From positions 5,031,658-5,095,657 of the forward strand of contig NC_079905.1 of the NCBI RefSeq assembly GCF_024868665.1: a stretch of DNA of 64,000 nucleotides. The letters run 5' to 3'. The position numbers and the translations under genes are program-made. Positions 46,332 to 61,317 of this stretch are shown here, one piece after another. Under the pieces are notes generated by a model. The model had not been told where the DNA came from and searched no databases. It worked only from the letters and a program-made list of their open reading frames with translations. Source of the stretch: Triplophysa rosa. Its lineage: Eukaryota; Chordata; Actinopteri; Cypriniformes; Nemacheilidae. Position 1 is the stretch's first letter. Each line of letters begins with the position of its first letter.

Positions 46332-48689
46332 ATTTATGAACAAGACTAAAACCTGGCTGACAGAGACATTGGATCTTTTGCTTATTTTTCCATTTTATAT
46401 AAAGTTTGATTAAGTAGACATATTTACTACATTGTTAGTCATGGTTTGAATATAAAAAGTTGGACCTGCAGAATCAGATTCACTACCGTACTGTTTGTCA
46501 GACTGAGTGTTACGACTTTGCATGTATGTGTGACTGTTACAAAATAGTAGTGATATTTGAATACAAAAAAGTTTTTGTAGTTGTTTTTCTAAAAGTTGTA
46601 GTACAGTATGACTTTGTTACGCTCCTTGCATTACTGTGAACCTTGCACAGTAAAGAGGTCACCAGAGGGAACTATAATAACACAAAAATTGTTACAAGAA
46701 ATGCCAATGTATTGGAGAGTTAACTTGGAAGTCTTTGTTACCTTTGCATGTTTTATAATAGTATTACTTCTAATTGTTTTAATTATGTAATTTAAATATA
46801 GCCTACCTCTTAGACGATAATATTTTTTAGCCTTGCCTATGCCTGTCACAGCTTTTTTTTAACTAAGTTTTTTGTTTTGGGCTCATTCATTTAACATTCG
46901 TTTGACAGTCCATTTACGAAGTGATAAACATAACTTTTTAAAAATCTTTTGTCTGTTTATTTCTATTATCAATGTGGTTAAACCATAGTTTTCGAATTTG
47001 TTGAACATTGTATTTCAAATGTTGTATACAGTATATGACAAACATATGACATCTGATGTTTTGATAGAGAAAAACATTTTTGTCATGACAAGAGTTATTA
47101 GCTGTCACATTTTTCATGCATAAAATAATGTCTTTGACTACTTAAAACACATTGTTCACAAATGTTTAATTACTTCTATAGATAACAATGATCCATGCTA
47201 CAGTCATTTAATCACAAGAGATTAAAAACAATTTAGCATGACATGGATTAAAGAAACAGTTTTAAGGCCTAAACATGTAAACTGATTTTTTTATCATTAT
47301 TATTAGCAAACAGAATTACTATTAAACTGTTTTTGTAGTTCACCTTTCTGTGCTACCTTTCTAAAAGTGTCTCCAGTAAACAAAAAAGCAGCTTACTGTC
47401 AATCAAAGAAAGTAAACAAACAAACCCAGCTTTATTTAGCTCTACGGCCTTTTCTTATTTTACACTTTATCTTAGCGGGGTTTTCCTGAGCCTTCTAAGT
47501 GGATTAGGGCACAGTTTAGCACATGCTGCTCTATAAATGGTGCATGTTCTGTCTGGTGTAGACTGAAGTGTGTAAGACAAAGACAGATTTGCACAGTAAG
47601 AAATGTATTGTGTCAATAAAAAACATGGGTGAAAACGAAGCTGTGACGTATTCATTTTGTTCATTTCAAATCAGTACATTGGTGTTATCAAAAAGCAAAC
47701 AAATTAAGACTATCAAAACAAGAGAAAATAGTCTGTCACACCACTTCAAGTGTAGTTCTATATGGTCATCAAAATGTTTAATAAAATGAAATGAGTAATT
47801 CATAAAAAGAATTACCTGCTGGTACAATGACAGATTCCCAAACATAGGCCAAGCAACATCTTTCAAAAATACTAAAATGTCCGATTGCAATTTTTGAACA
47901 TTATACAAGCATAGTACACTGTTAAATTGAAACAAGAAAACAATTCAGACCCTATTTTGCTATTTAGGTGCCTGTAAAATTACGTTCCAACTGCACACAT
48001 GGCTTCACAGATTAGGGGCAAAACATTATAGATTAGTCACTGTAAATTAGGATATAGGCATTTACTGTGTTAATTCTTGAGCCCTTGACTCTCAATGTAT
48101 AGTAAATTGACTGACACATGACATGGGGGTGGGTGGCAGGTTGTGTGGCATTGTGAGGATAGTGACTGGAGACATTAATCAGATCAGATGAAGATTATCT
48201 GGATGTATTTGTGATCCTGATTAATTAGTAACTATTTTAGATGACACAAAGTGACATACAATGTGCTATACAACCTGGTTGCAAGTGACATTGCAAGAGT
48301 ATTTTATATATTATGTATATAATATTTCGCGCTTAACTTTGTAATGGAGCAACACAAGTTCATTGCATAAAACAGTTTTTAGATTGCCCCTTACTGCATT
48401 AAAAAATGTTCATATTCCATATCCTGAACATCCATGTGGTAACCTAATGAGATTTATGTGGACCTGAAATGTTAAAACGAAAAAGTTGACATCCATGTGT
48501 GTGGGGGTATTGTTGTGGGGTAGTAAGTTTTAAATAAAATGACAAACATGAACAGCATTATTTCACCTTTTAAAGCAAAATACTGTATATAATATGCAAA
48601 TTTGTTAGCATTGACTAATTGATAAATGTTTACAATTTTGCTTAAATATAAAAAACAGAACAAAATAAAGATATACATTACAGAAATCT
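46332..48689. other. Tmem238 3' flank and intergenic DNA
   Basis: The sequence is AT-rich. AATAAA at 47615-47620 may end the tmem238-type transcript, giving a 3' UTR near 1.3 kb. No further gene was recognised. Confidence 0.4.
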
Positions 48690-48832
48690 CTTTTTGGCTG
48701 AACCTTATGGAATCTTGTCTGACTTAATCCAGTGTGGAGAGGTAGCCACCTCCTTCAGCAACTTCAGCAGGTTACTCCTGCACCATCTGATTACTCACAC
48801 CCTCATCCTCCTTCTTTCATCCACAACAAAAG
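48690..48832 (+). promoter_or_regulatory. Probable first non-coding exon / promoter of the recoverin gene, with a CRX/OTX-type motif
   Basis: A strong donor (ACAAAAG before GTAAGC) ends this stretch at 48832. It pairs with an acceptor (CTCTTTATAG) ending at 49841, 27 bases before the coding ATG. The text CTTAATCC (TAATCC at 48725-48730) matches the core bound by CRX/OTX photoreceptor factors, which would suit a photoreceptor gene. Site function is inferred, and a six-base match is weak evidence. Confidence 0.4.
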
Positions 48833-49868
48833 GTAAGCATGCTTTACGCATACAGTTATATTTTTGTTATGTTCTAGGGTTGGTGATTTGATTTAACACA
48901 TCTGATTTATGTTATTTTGAGTGTTGCATTTTTTTGGTCGCATGATTTATATTAGTTTATCATGTACATTGTAATAAATGTCTTCTACAGTATGTATATT
49001 ACTTCCTACAGCCATTTTAATTTCAGTGCGCTTTTGTGAATTTACAGTATATGAACTTATATTTATGACACATTTTATGGTTGCTTTGACAAAAGCTTTT
49101 AGAGTAAAGAATATTTCTTGGTCAGGCAGAGGGTAAGCTTTGTACACAAAGACAAGAATGTTACAATTCCTATATTGCTGCTTACATGAATGTGATACCA
49201 TTTTAACTACTCATGCAGGCGGGCAGGTTTCTTTACTGAAAAAATAGAAAATCATTTCTTATTTCTATTTACAGCAGTTTACATATTTATTTTGACAACA
49301 CTGACTCTAATGTCTCAGTAGAGGGAGTCAGAGAGTTAGACTTGAAATTCATTGAATTTCATGAAAACATTTTTGGGGGGAAAATCTAACATTTCTAGAA
49401 ATGATTTTTTTTAGATTAAATGTGACCCTGCCTGTGAAAACCAAGCTGAAGTAGTTTTTTGGTCAACAAATCATCTAACAAAATGTAAAGAACATTCTGT
49501 GAAAATAACATTAATAGGTCTATCTATAATATTGACAGAGTAAGACCATGTCAAAGATGAAAATAGTGAAATTATTGGTTGAAATCAAACTTTAATGCTC
49601 ATTATCTGAACATTAGATTCTGATTTAGCCTAGTTTCACAGACTGGCTCACAAATATAAGCCAGTTATGAAGCTTTCTCTTTTTTTTTTTTGCAATGTTT
49701 GATGATGGATACGATGTTCCATTTACTCAAGCATTTTCTGATAAAAGGTTATGTCCATTGCTGCTTGTTTCACAGTATTTATAGGGGACCATACACTTGA
49801 GAAACTTTGAGGGACTGATAAACCATTCGATCTCTTTATAGGGCATAATTCAAGGCATTGGTCCAAAA

Positions 49869-52230
49869 ATGGGCAACTCACAGAAAAAAGGTCTCTCCAG
49901 GGAGATCCTGGATGACCTTAAAGTGAACACCAAGTTCACTGAAGCCGAGATCATGCAGTCGTATGAGAACTTCCAGAAGCAGTGTCCCTCTGGTCTCATC
50001 TCTCAAGATCAGTTTGTAGAGATCTACATTCGGTGCTTCCCTGACAGTGATGCTAAATCTTACGCCCAGCATGTATTCCGCTCCTTCGACACCAATAACG
50101 ATGAGACGTTAGACTTTAAAGAGTACATTGTAGCTCTTCACATGACCTCTTCAACCAAGACAGCCCTGAAGCTGGAGTGGGCCTTCTCCCTGTTCGATGT
50201 GGACAAGAATGGCTACATCACAAAAACCGAAGTGTGCGAACTCTGTCAGGTAAGAGAATGTCGAGTGTTCACATAAGATTAATTTAAATGAAAGATTATG
50301 TTATAGTAAATATTTGGATTTATTTGTCCTTAGAACTTAGAAATTCCAGTGGATTTAATAGTTTGAATGGGTAGTGTATTGGTTTAATTGGAAAATAAAG
50401 GGGTCTCTGTGTCTACTGTTGAATTCTATTGTTGGTGGGATTTTCTTTTCTTTTGTTGTGGCCATTGAATCTTAAGGAGCATTTAACATTAAATCTGACT
50501 CAGGATCAGCTGTTAGACAGATGGAGTGACTTCACACCTGTGTGCCTGTGTGTTATAAACAGTCATTGCAGATGGAGGGAGAAAGATTCAGTAGTGGGGG
50601 ACTGTGAAAGAGATAAGCTCCTCAAAGTGCAATCTGGATTTAAGACCATCGCCACTGAGGCCGTGACATGCCAACTGTTAAGATTTCTTCTGCGAAATGG
50701 CAGATCAGTTTCCCATGATGTGTCTGATCTCGGGCAGAGATGCAACAGAAAGAACAGCTAAATAATAATAACCCTCGTTTATCTTATACCATCTGGAAAC
50801 AAACAACCTCACTGAGCAAACCACTGAGTGAACATCTCTTAACCAAAAACTGAACCAACCAAAGTGCGATAATAAAGTTGCCAGGATATAACAGAAATAA
50901 TTGAAAATGGTTTGTGATAGTTCCCTCTATAGCGCCCCTTGTGGCAAGGCTGAGAATACTGGTCTATTGTTAGGTTAGCCATATTGGTGTGAGCCAAATA
51001 TATCTTTACCAAACAAGCAAGTTAAGCTTTAATGGAAAACTAAGGCATATATTTAAATAGCTAAAGGGATGTGAGAAGAGAGACAAACACAAACACAATG
51101 TCTGAACAGAATCTATTAATACCAGGCATTATTTAAAGGTTAAAATGACAGATTTAGAAATGCACCTTTGTGCGTCATGGGATGTTACCAAAACAGTAAC
51201 GCCATACATCTCTAAGTAAAGTAATCTACAGTAGGCTGTTGAAACAGATTATTATGGGATGTGAAGTATAGTTGAGGGTTTTTTTTTGTTTTAGCAAGCA
51301 CCACTGTTCCAGATCAGGTGGGTTTGTCTTTCTATGCTAATCTTTATTATTCTAAAATCACATTACCGAGACATTTATTTCTTAGAACAATAATAATCTC
51401 CTAATCAAAATGTATGCCATATTTACAAAAAATGCATTTAAAAATGACATGTAAAGTTGTTCATTGATGTTCCATATTGCATATAAAATACTCAACTGTT
51501 GAGTATAGTTGGAAAGTTTCAGTCTAACACTCTCCGATTTCCCATCAGGCCATTTTTAATCTCATACCCAAAGACAAGCTTGAAGATCTTCCCAACGATG
51601 AGAACACAGCAGAGAAGAGAGCCGAAAAACTCTGGACCATATTTGGCAAAAAGGACAATGGTAAGATAACTTAATTGGGATGTGAAGTAAAGATGTCAAT
51701 ATTAAAGGGACAGTTCACCCAAAATGAAAATTCTGTCATCATTTAGTGCACCCTCGAGTTGTTCCAAATCTGAATAAATTTCTTTGTTCTGCTTGTAACC
51801 AAACAGTTCTTGGCCACCACTGACTACCATATAGGAGACATTTATTTGTAAATTTCTTTGCTCTGTTGAACACAAAAGAAGATATTTGGAAGAATGTAGG
51901 AAAGCAAACTGGGACACTTTTGACTATCATTGTAATTTTTCTATGGTAGTCAATGGTGGCCAAGAACTGTTTGGTTGCAAGCGTTCTTCTAAATATCTTT
52001 CTCTGTGTTTATCAGAACAAAGAAATTTAAGCAGATTTGGAACAACTCAGGGTGAGCAAATTATGACAGAATTATTATTTTTTGGGTGAACTGTTCCGTT
52101 AACATACGGTAAACATTAACACAGTAAATTCTCTTTCTCACATGCAGAACGACTTGCAGAGGGCGAATTCATTGAGGGTGTATCATCAAGCCAAGTAGCG
52201 CTGAGGTTAATTCAATATGACAGTAAATGA
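49869..52230 (+). CDS. rcvrn: Recoverin/visinin-family calcium sensor
   Basis: Recoverin-type proteins are myristoylated Ca2+ sensors that restrain rhodopsin kinase in photoreceptors. Three exons join in frame: 49869-50249, 51549-51660, 52148-52230, giving 191 residues (family usually about 190-202). MGNS at the start is an N-myristoylation signal. EF-hand 1 is degenerate with the family CPSG signature. EF-hand 2 is DTNNDETLDFKE, EF-hand 3 is DVDKNGYITKTE (canonical), and EF-hand 4 is lost (KKDNERLAEGEF). AQHVFRSFDTN and KLEWAFSL are family hallmarks. In EF-hand 2 the usual glycine at loop position 6 is glutamate. The C terminus (RLIQYDSK) is short and lacks the basic tail of rod recoverin. 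Fish have several paralogues; this could be a cone type, so rcvrn is used as a family symbol. Likely polyadenylation signal at 52417-52422. Confidence 0.93.
51702..52102. repeat. Angel-like TTAA MITE in the last recoverin intron
   Basis: The copy begins at TTAAAGGGACAGTTCACCC and ends at TGGGTGAACTGTTCCGTTAA, with TTAA at both borders. The two halves are inverted around the TGACTACCATAT / TGGTAGTCAATGG centre. It lies 45 bases before the acceptor of exon 3. Confidence 0.85.
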
Positions 52231-53898
52231 CCTTTTAGAATCATGACTAATTTTCTCATGCTTGATTTCCTGGTAATGTATCGGCGCTGCCGAACTGAAA
52301 CCTCGTATCTCCAAAACTGCCACTTTCCAAGAAATTAAAAAACAAAGTTGTCAAAGTTGACAAACTCTTTTTAACACTTTTTGTTGGTTAAATCTGACCA
52401 ATAGTAATGAATTATGAATAAAAATAAAATTGTGAAAAATGGAAATACAAGGTTTCAGCCTGACAGTGATGAATTGTGTTTATTGCATTTTGGATGATAT
52501 ATGTGTTTAACAGTAGAATAGCTTTTTGTAAGTAGCTTCTAGTTAATAAGCCCATAATTACATTTTCATATTACCTGACAAAATAGTTAATTCGACTGGA
52601 GTCCTTATGGTGGATATATAAAAGGTTAAAGTATATAAATCAGTAAGTTCTTTCAGAAATGACATCCTTTACAACTCAGAAAAGTATTTTACTCATTTTT
52701 ATTTGTTTATTCGTTAAATTTAAAGTTTAGTTAACCTCATTTATTTATTTCATGTTCCGCCTCCGCACCTAAATCCAATGTTATTTTCAGAATTGGTGAT
52801 GTTCTGTTCATGCCACGATTCCATGTACAGTAAGACATCAAATTGGGTTATATTTCATAATGTTGTTTGTTCTGAGATTGTGTGTTAATGTTATGCAAAT
52901 ATGCTTTATGTTTAACCAAAGTTTGTAAGGTTTCATTCATGTACTATATTGCATTGTTTTTGAGATGTGTGAAAACGATATTAGTCTATTTTCACTGTGA
53001 ATAACAAAAGTGTTTTATGGTCCTCATAGGTTAGTAAAAGAACATTTGTTTAAAATGTAAGAGAAAAACACATCTATTCCGTTCTTGTCCTTTGTTTGTG
53101 ATTTTAATTTTCTTTCTGTTTCTTTCACCGTCTCTTACTGGGGAGATTATACACATAATCCTCTGTCCAGATTTTCAAAGCATCTGTCTAAAGCTGCCGA
53201 CATTCAACTGTTTGTTGTAATCTCTTCATCGCCCCATCTTGTTCTGTATTCAGATTATGTCGTTTTGTTGTTCAGTGCTTTTATTGAAAACGTGAAATAT
53301 AATGACATGCAAAAATAACACAGACCCAGAAAGCCAGTAGATCCAAAATGTGCCATCCAGATGAAATCTATCAAATCACAACAGTTCTACTGGAGGTACA
53401 ACCCTGTCTCTCTTTCTTGTGCTCTCTGTGTAGTACATATTAGACCTCTTAACCTAGTTTTGTATGTGCATCATTGTGCGGCACTCATAGGAAAACAAAA
53501 GAATACATTTGTTTAATAAAATAACATTTCTTTAGTTTCAATAAATTTATGGAAATAGAGTTATATGGCAAGCAAAAAAAATTTTTTTTTAATGTTGCTT
53601 TTGCATCTATAAAGCATTTTAACAAATGTGGGAATACATCATTTGATCAATGCAGACTGAATATAAAACATCTTTATACAACATATTTAATCCATTATAC
53701 ATGATACTGTATATACATACTATACATCTCACTTCTACCCCTGCTTAAAACACCAGTAAATACTTTCTTCAATCCCAGCATGAAATTCAGAAACAACTAC
53801 ACGTAAGCCATGTGCAGAATGATATCCAGGCAAAAATGTAAACAATATGACTGTCAAAAGCATCACTTGAGTCTTATGTCTTATGTTCTTTCATCTCC
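52231..53898. other. Convergent 3' flanks of the recoverin gene and gsg1l2
   Basis: The two genes end toward each other here. The AATAAA pair near 52417 serves the plus strand. Minus-strand TTTATT sites, such as 53282-53287, may serve gsg1l2. The rest is AT-rich without recognised exons. Confidence 0.4.
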
Positions 53899-57331
<3,433 letters not shown>

Positions 57332-58911
57332 TGTGCAAAGATGCTGTTAAAACTGACGTTGCAGGATCGAAAATGCACAAGACTGTAAATGAAGCACTGT
57401 GCACAGTTCCACCTACGGATGGACTTAACAAATGTGAGGGGAGGAAGAGAATCGAGGAAAAGATGTGGGCAGTTGTGTATGAGAAACTTAGTGCACAGGA
57501 ATAGCGTCAGAAGGAAGAAAGGAGAAAACAAATAGAAATTGATGATGCACGCAGCAAAATGAAAGTTCACTTGAGATGAGCGGAGAATTTAAGAGAGAGA
57601 GAAAATAACGAGAATCAGACAGGTATCAGGGAGGAAAATCACACTCAAAATGTCTCTCAAAACGGTCATAACATGCTTTTCAAAGCTGATGAAATATAGA
57701 AAAGCTTCATAAAACTATAAACACTTTGGGTCAAAATGGACGGGACGTACCATAGGTTCCTAGAAAGTCAACGGAGATGAGACTGGCAATCAACAAAGAT
57801 CTTCATGCTGAATGTTTAGAAGTTTGTAAATCCAAGAATGGAAGCCAAAGCAAGTGTCATTTGTGTCTCTGTCATGTTACTTCAGCTCAGATGAATAGAT
57901 GAATCAAGTCTTAAGCCATCAATGAAGAAAGACTTCTGTTCTTCTCATCGTTTATACCCATCCCTCACCTGATCTTCAATTTTCTGGGAATTTCTTAAGT
58001 ATTTCATGTCTTAATCACGGTTTCAATTTCTTTAATCCTTCATGATCTCAGTTAATCTTAAAAAGAAAGGTACATCTGTCTCTCCTTGAGTCCTCCAGAA
58101 ACCTTAATCAAGTAAACAGACCATATTATTAAAGACAACCTACGTATTACATTACAAAGTTATCAGTTGTTACTAGAAATGTAGACATTTGAGCTTGATT
58201 TATGCATTAAATAAAAAATGTACATATTTATTATTTATGAAATAATATTACAAAGACCCTTTTTTCTAACAGAACTTTCAATAAGTGCATTTATTAGAAA
58301 TGATTAGAGTACAAGAAACTTACCTCCTCATCTCTGAAGACAGCTATACGGCTCTCTGCAATTTCACTTTTATTACCTCACAGTCTCAATGTCTTTTATT
58401 CATTCTGTCCCTCTTAAGTGATTTTTCGCAAACCCACCCAGATTTCACTTAATCCGCCAAAGTCCATCTGTTCCTTCCATTCTGCCTCTTTCTATAATTT
58501 CCTATTACTGAAAACCTCACTCGCTCTTTCCGCTTACAACCAGGTTACGACCCTCCTCTTCTCTATATGAAGCTGTTTGATTAATACTCCTCTTTAGATG
58601 TACAAAATGTCAAGCTCTCGTAAGCATGTTTCTTCCTGTTCTGTAACTTTAACAACTCTTCAGATATTTGTATTGTCCTGAACTACAGCCAAAACCACCA
58701 CCAGAAACGGAAACTGTTTATTTTCTTTTCAGTGCATTAGGAGCTTTATTCTGTATGTATATACAGTATGAATATTCTACCGTGAAGTTGAGACCCTGGA
58801 CATCCAGGACACCCCACGAAATGTTAACTAGCAGGTCTATTAATGTCCCGATGCCCCTAGTGGTAAAAACACTGTAGTGCAACACCATGACTCACTACAT
58901 TAAGTCCCAGT
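57332..58911. other. gsg1l2 upstream region
   Basis: It lies upstream of the gsg1l2 start on the minus strand. A strong minus-strand donor (GATGAGGAG before GTAAGT) near 58320-58326 could close a first non-coding exon. No second gene was recognised. Confidence 0.35.
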
Positions 58912-59215
58912 GTATGGAGGACTAAACCTGCAAAAATTATAAATAAATGTATAAATAAATAAATATATAAACGAATAAATGTAATAATATGAAAATAAAT
59001 AAAGGAATGAATGGTTTGATAAAACAAAATAATTCGTTTTAGCTATTATTGATCTTAGCTTTAACTTTTTTTTTCATTTTTTAAATTGATTTATAATTTT
59101 TTGCATCCATTTTTATTTATTATTTTTAGATTATTTTATTTATCATTTCCTTTTATTTTTACATTTATTTATACATTTATTTATTTATAATTTTTGCAGG
59201 TTTAGTCCTCCATAC
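58912..59215. repeat. 304-bp near-palindrome (fold-back element)
   Basis: The left arm starts GTATGGAGGACTAAACCTGC and the right arm, reversed, starts with the same 20 bases. Identity continues through AAAAATTATAAATAAATGTA-type text for about 50 bases, after which both arms are imperfect AAAT/ATTT runs. The whole can fold into one long hairpin. It is a MITE-like element that abuts a SINE at its right side. Confidence 0.85.
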
Positions 59216-59257
59216 CCGTGAACCGGAAGTTGCGAACCGGAAGTGACCTATTAGGTC

Positions 59258-59507
59258 AGATATGGTGACCCATACCTGAAATGTGACCTCTGCATTTAAC
59301 CCATCCAGAGAGTAGTGAACACACGCACAGCAAGTCGTGAACACACGTACACCCGGAGCAGTGGGCAGCTATCACTGCAGCGCCCGGGGAGCAAATAAGG
59401 TGCCTTGCTCAAGGGCACCTCAGTCGTTACCCGCCTGAGGATCGAACCGGCAACCTTCTGGTCACGAGTCCGACTCTCTAACCATTAGGCTAACCACGAC
59501 TGCCCCA
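59258..59507 (-). repeat. tRNA-derived SINE (V-SINE/HE1-like)
   Basis: On the minus strand it starts with a tRNA-like head: box A around TTAGCCTAATGGTTAGAGAG and box B GGTTCGATCC. The body that follows is GAGGTGCCCTTGAGCAAGGC, then CTGCCCACTGCTCCGGGTGT, then GGATGGGTTAAATGCAGAGG. This body is the conserved core of widespread fish V-SINE-type elements. The family name is from memory. Confidence 0.8.
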
Positions 59508-61317
59508 CAGAAATTTTACATCCGTATTCTGAAACATTTCCATGTGAAAAGGAAATTCAAAGGAGAAAATTAGTGACCGTGGCTTGCGTTTTTCACTGCA
59601 AATTCAACTGTAAAAACAGCTGTTGCATTGATTTTGAAATGAAACTAGCAGCAGACTGACAGTTGAAGGGGAGGAGTTAACGGATGCTCCGGCCAAGCCG
59701 TCTAGTTTACGTAATTTGAGAGTCATTTCAGGGCGTAAATGCGTTTTGAGATTTTAACTGAAGATTGCGAGGGACCATGAATTTTGAAAAGAAAATGACC
59801 CACATTGAAAAGCTATTTACTATAAACTCTGCAATAGTTCATGAAAAAATAAGAATTGTCATTTTTAATTTCACTGGGACTTTTTACCTTAAAACTCTAA
59901 ATCACGAATTAAATGAAGGTTCAAGTTAAGAAACCTAAACAGCATTCGAGACTTAACTTACTGTATGGAAAATATTTTTACGTCTCTGTTTGTAAACATG
60001 ACATGCACTGGATTTACAACGCAAGTAATGGGGCAAGACATTACATCGCGACAAACCTATATTGCTACAGTATTGTAACAAAAATCGAACATTTTATGTA
60101 TTAAAAGTTTGTGGATTAGTGTGATATAATCACAAACCAAGTTGCGCCATCCAGTCTTTTTACTCCCGTGAGGACTGTACTGCGCAGACCGATCAGCGTA
60201 TGATGTCAAAGTTTCGCGAGAGCCATTCGAAAGCATACCTAAACCTTTATTTTACTGTAAATAAAAAGTAAATACACCAGATATACTTTACATGGTTTTG
60301 TCACTTTAATTTTAAATTGTGCACTTTCACAGGTAACACCATAGCTTTACCATAGCTGGTAGAATAAATATATTTATTTGTAATAAAATGCACCTGTAAC
60401 TTAACTCGTAATACAACAGCCAATATGAAAAAACTTTACTAATGAAGAACAGCAGATATTGTCTTCCAGAATGTAAGTAGGCCATGTTTTCTTCATGAAC
60501 TTTAATTTTACGTCATTATGATTGTTCCATCGTTGTCCTTCTTTACCAATAAATAAGAACAAATAAATAAATAAATAAAACCACTAATAAAAATAAACAC
60601 ATTTTCAACCATCAGGAAGCAAAAGCACTCAATGTATAAATCATCTTAATAAATAATCTTATACAGAAAGAATACATTCCTTTTGATCAAAATTCAAATG
60701 CTCATATTTCATTTGAATTAAAAACCAAACCACTTACCCCCGAAACATCTATCCTCATCATCATAATTAATTAAGTCTCATTTTGATGTTACAATATCAA
60801 TAATCCTGTGTGTTACAGAATGCTGCACATGGGAAATTTAACAGTGATGCAATAAAAATATCAAAAAACATATTCAATGCTGATTCATAATGAACTAGTG
60901 TCTACAGCCGGATCTCATTCTTCAAACACAGCACACATATCCAGTTATGTTTCAGGATAAACATGGGAATTTCCACTCATCTCTAATATTTATCAGAACA
61001 ACATAACCAACTTTTCGAAACCTGGCAAGCTAATCGATAACCAAACTAACCGAATAAGCCGCATTCAAAGATTCCATAATGTACTGGATAAATACCATAA
61101 AACTGATGAACACCAGCTTCAACCTCCTTGTCAATCCGGTTGAAAAGATTTGGAACTGCATGCTTTTTCCCCATAAAGGAAAGTCTTATAGTACAATTGC
61201 TCACTGATATTTAAATATTTTCACACACTTATACAAACACACAGTAGATTGGGTTCGATGAAGGCGAATCATATGGGAAGGTTAGGGGTGACTAAATGAT
61301 TATGGGAGTGGGAGAAC
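59508..61317. other. Intergenic DNA and epsin 3' UTR
   Basis: The right part is immediately downstream of the epsin stop on the minus strand. An AAAT run occurs near 60550-60580. No coding exon was recognised in the rest. Confidence 0.4.
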
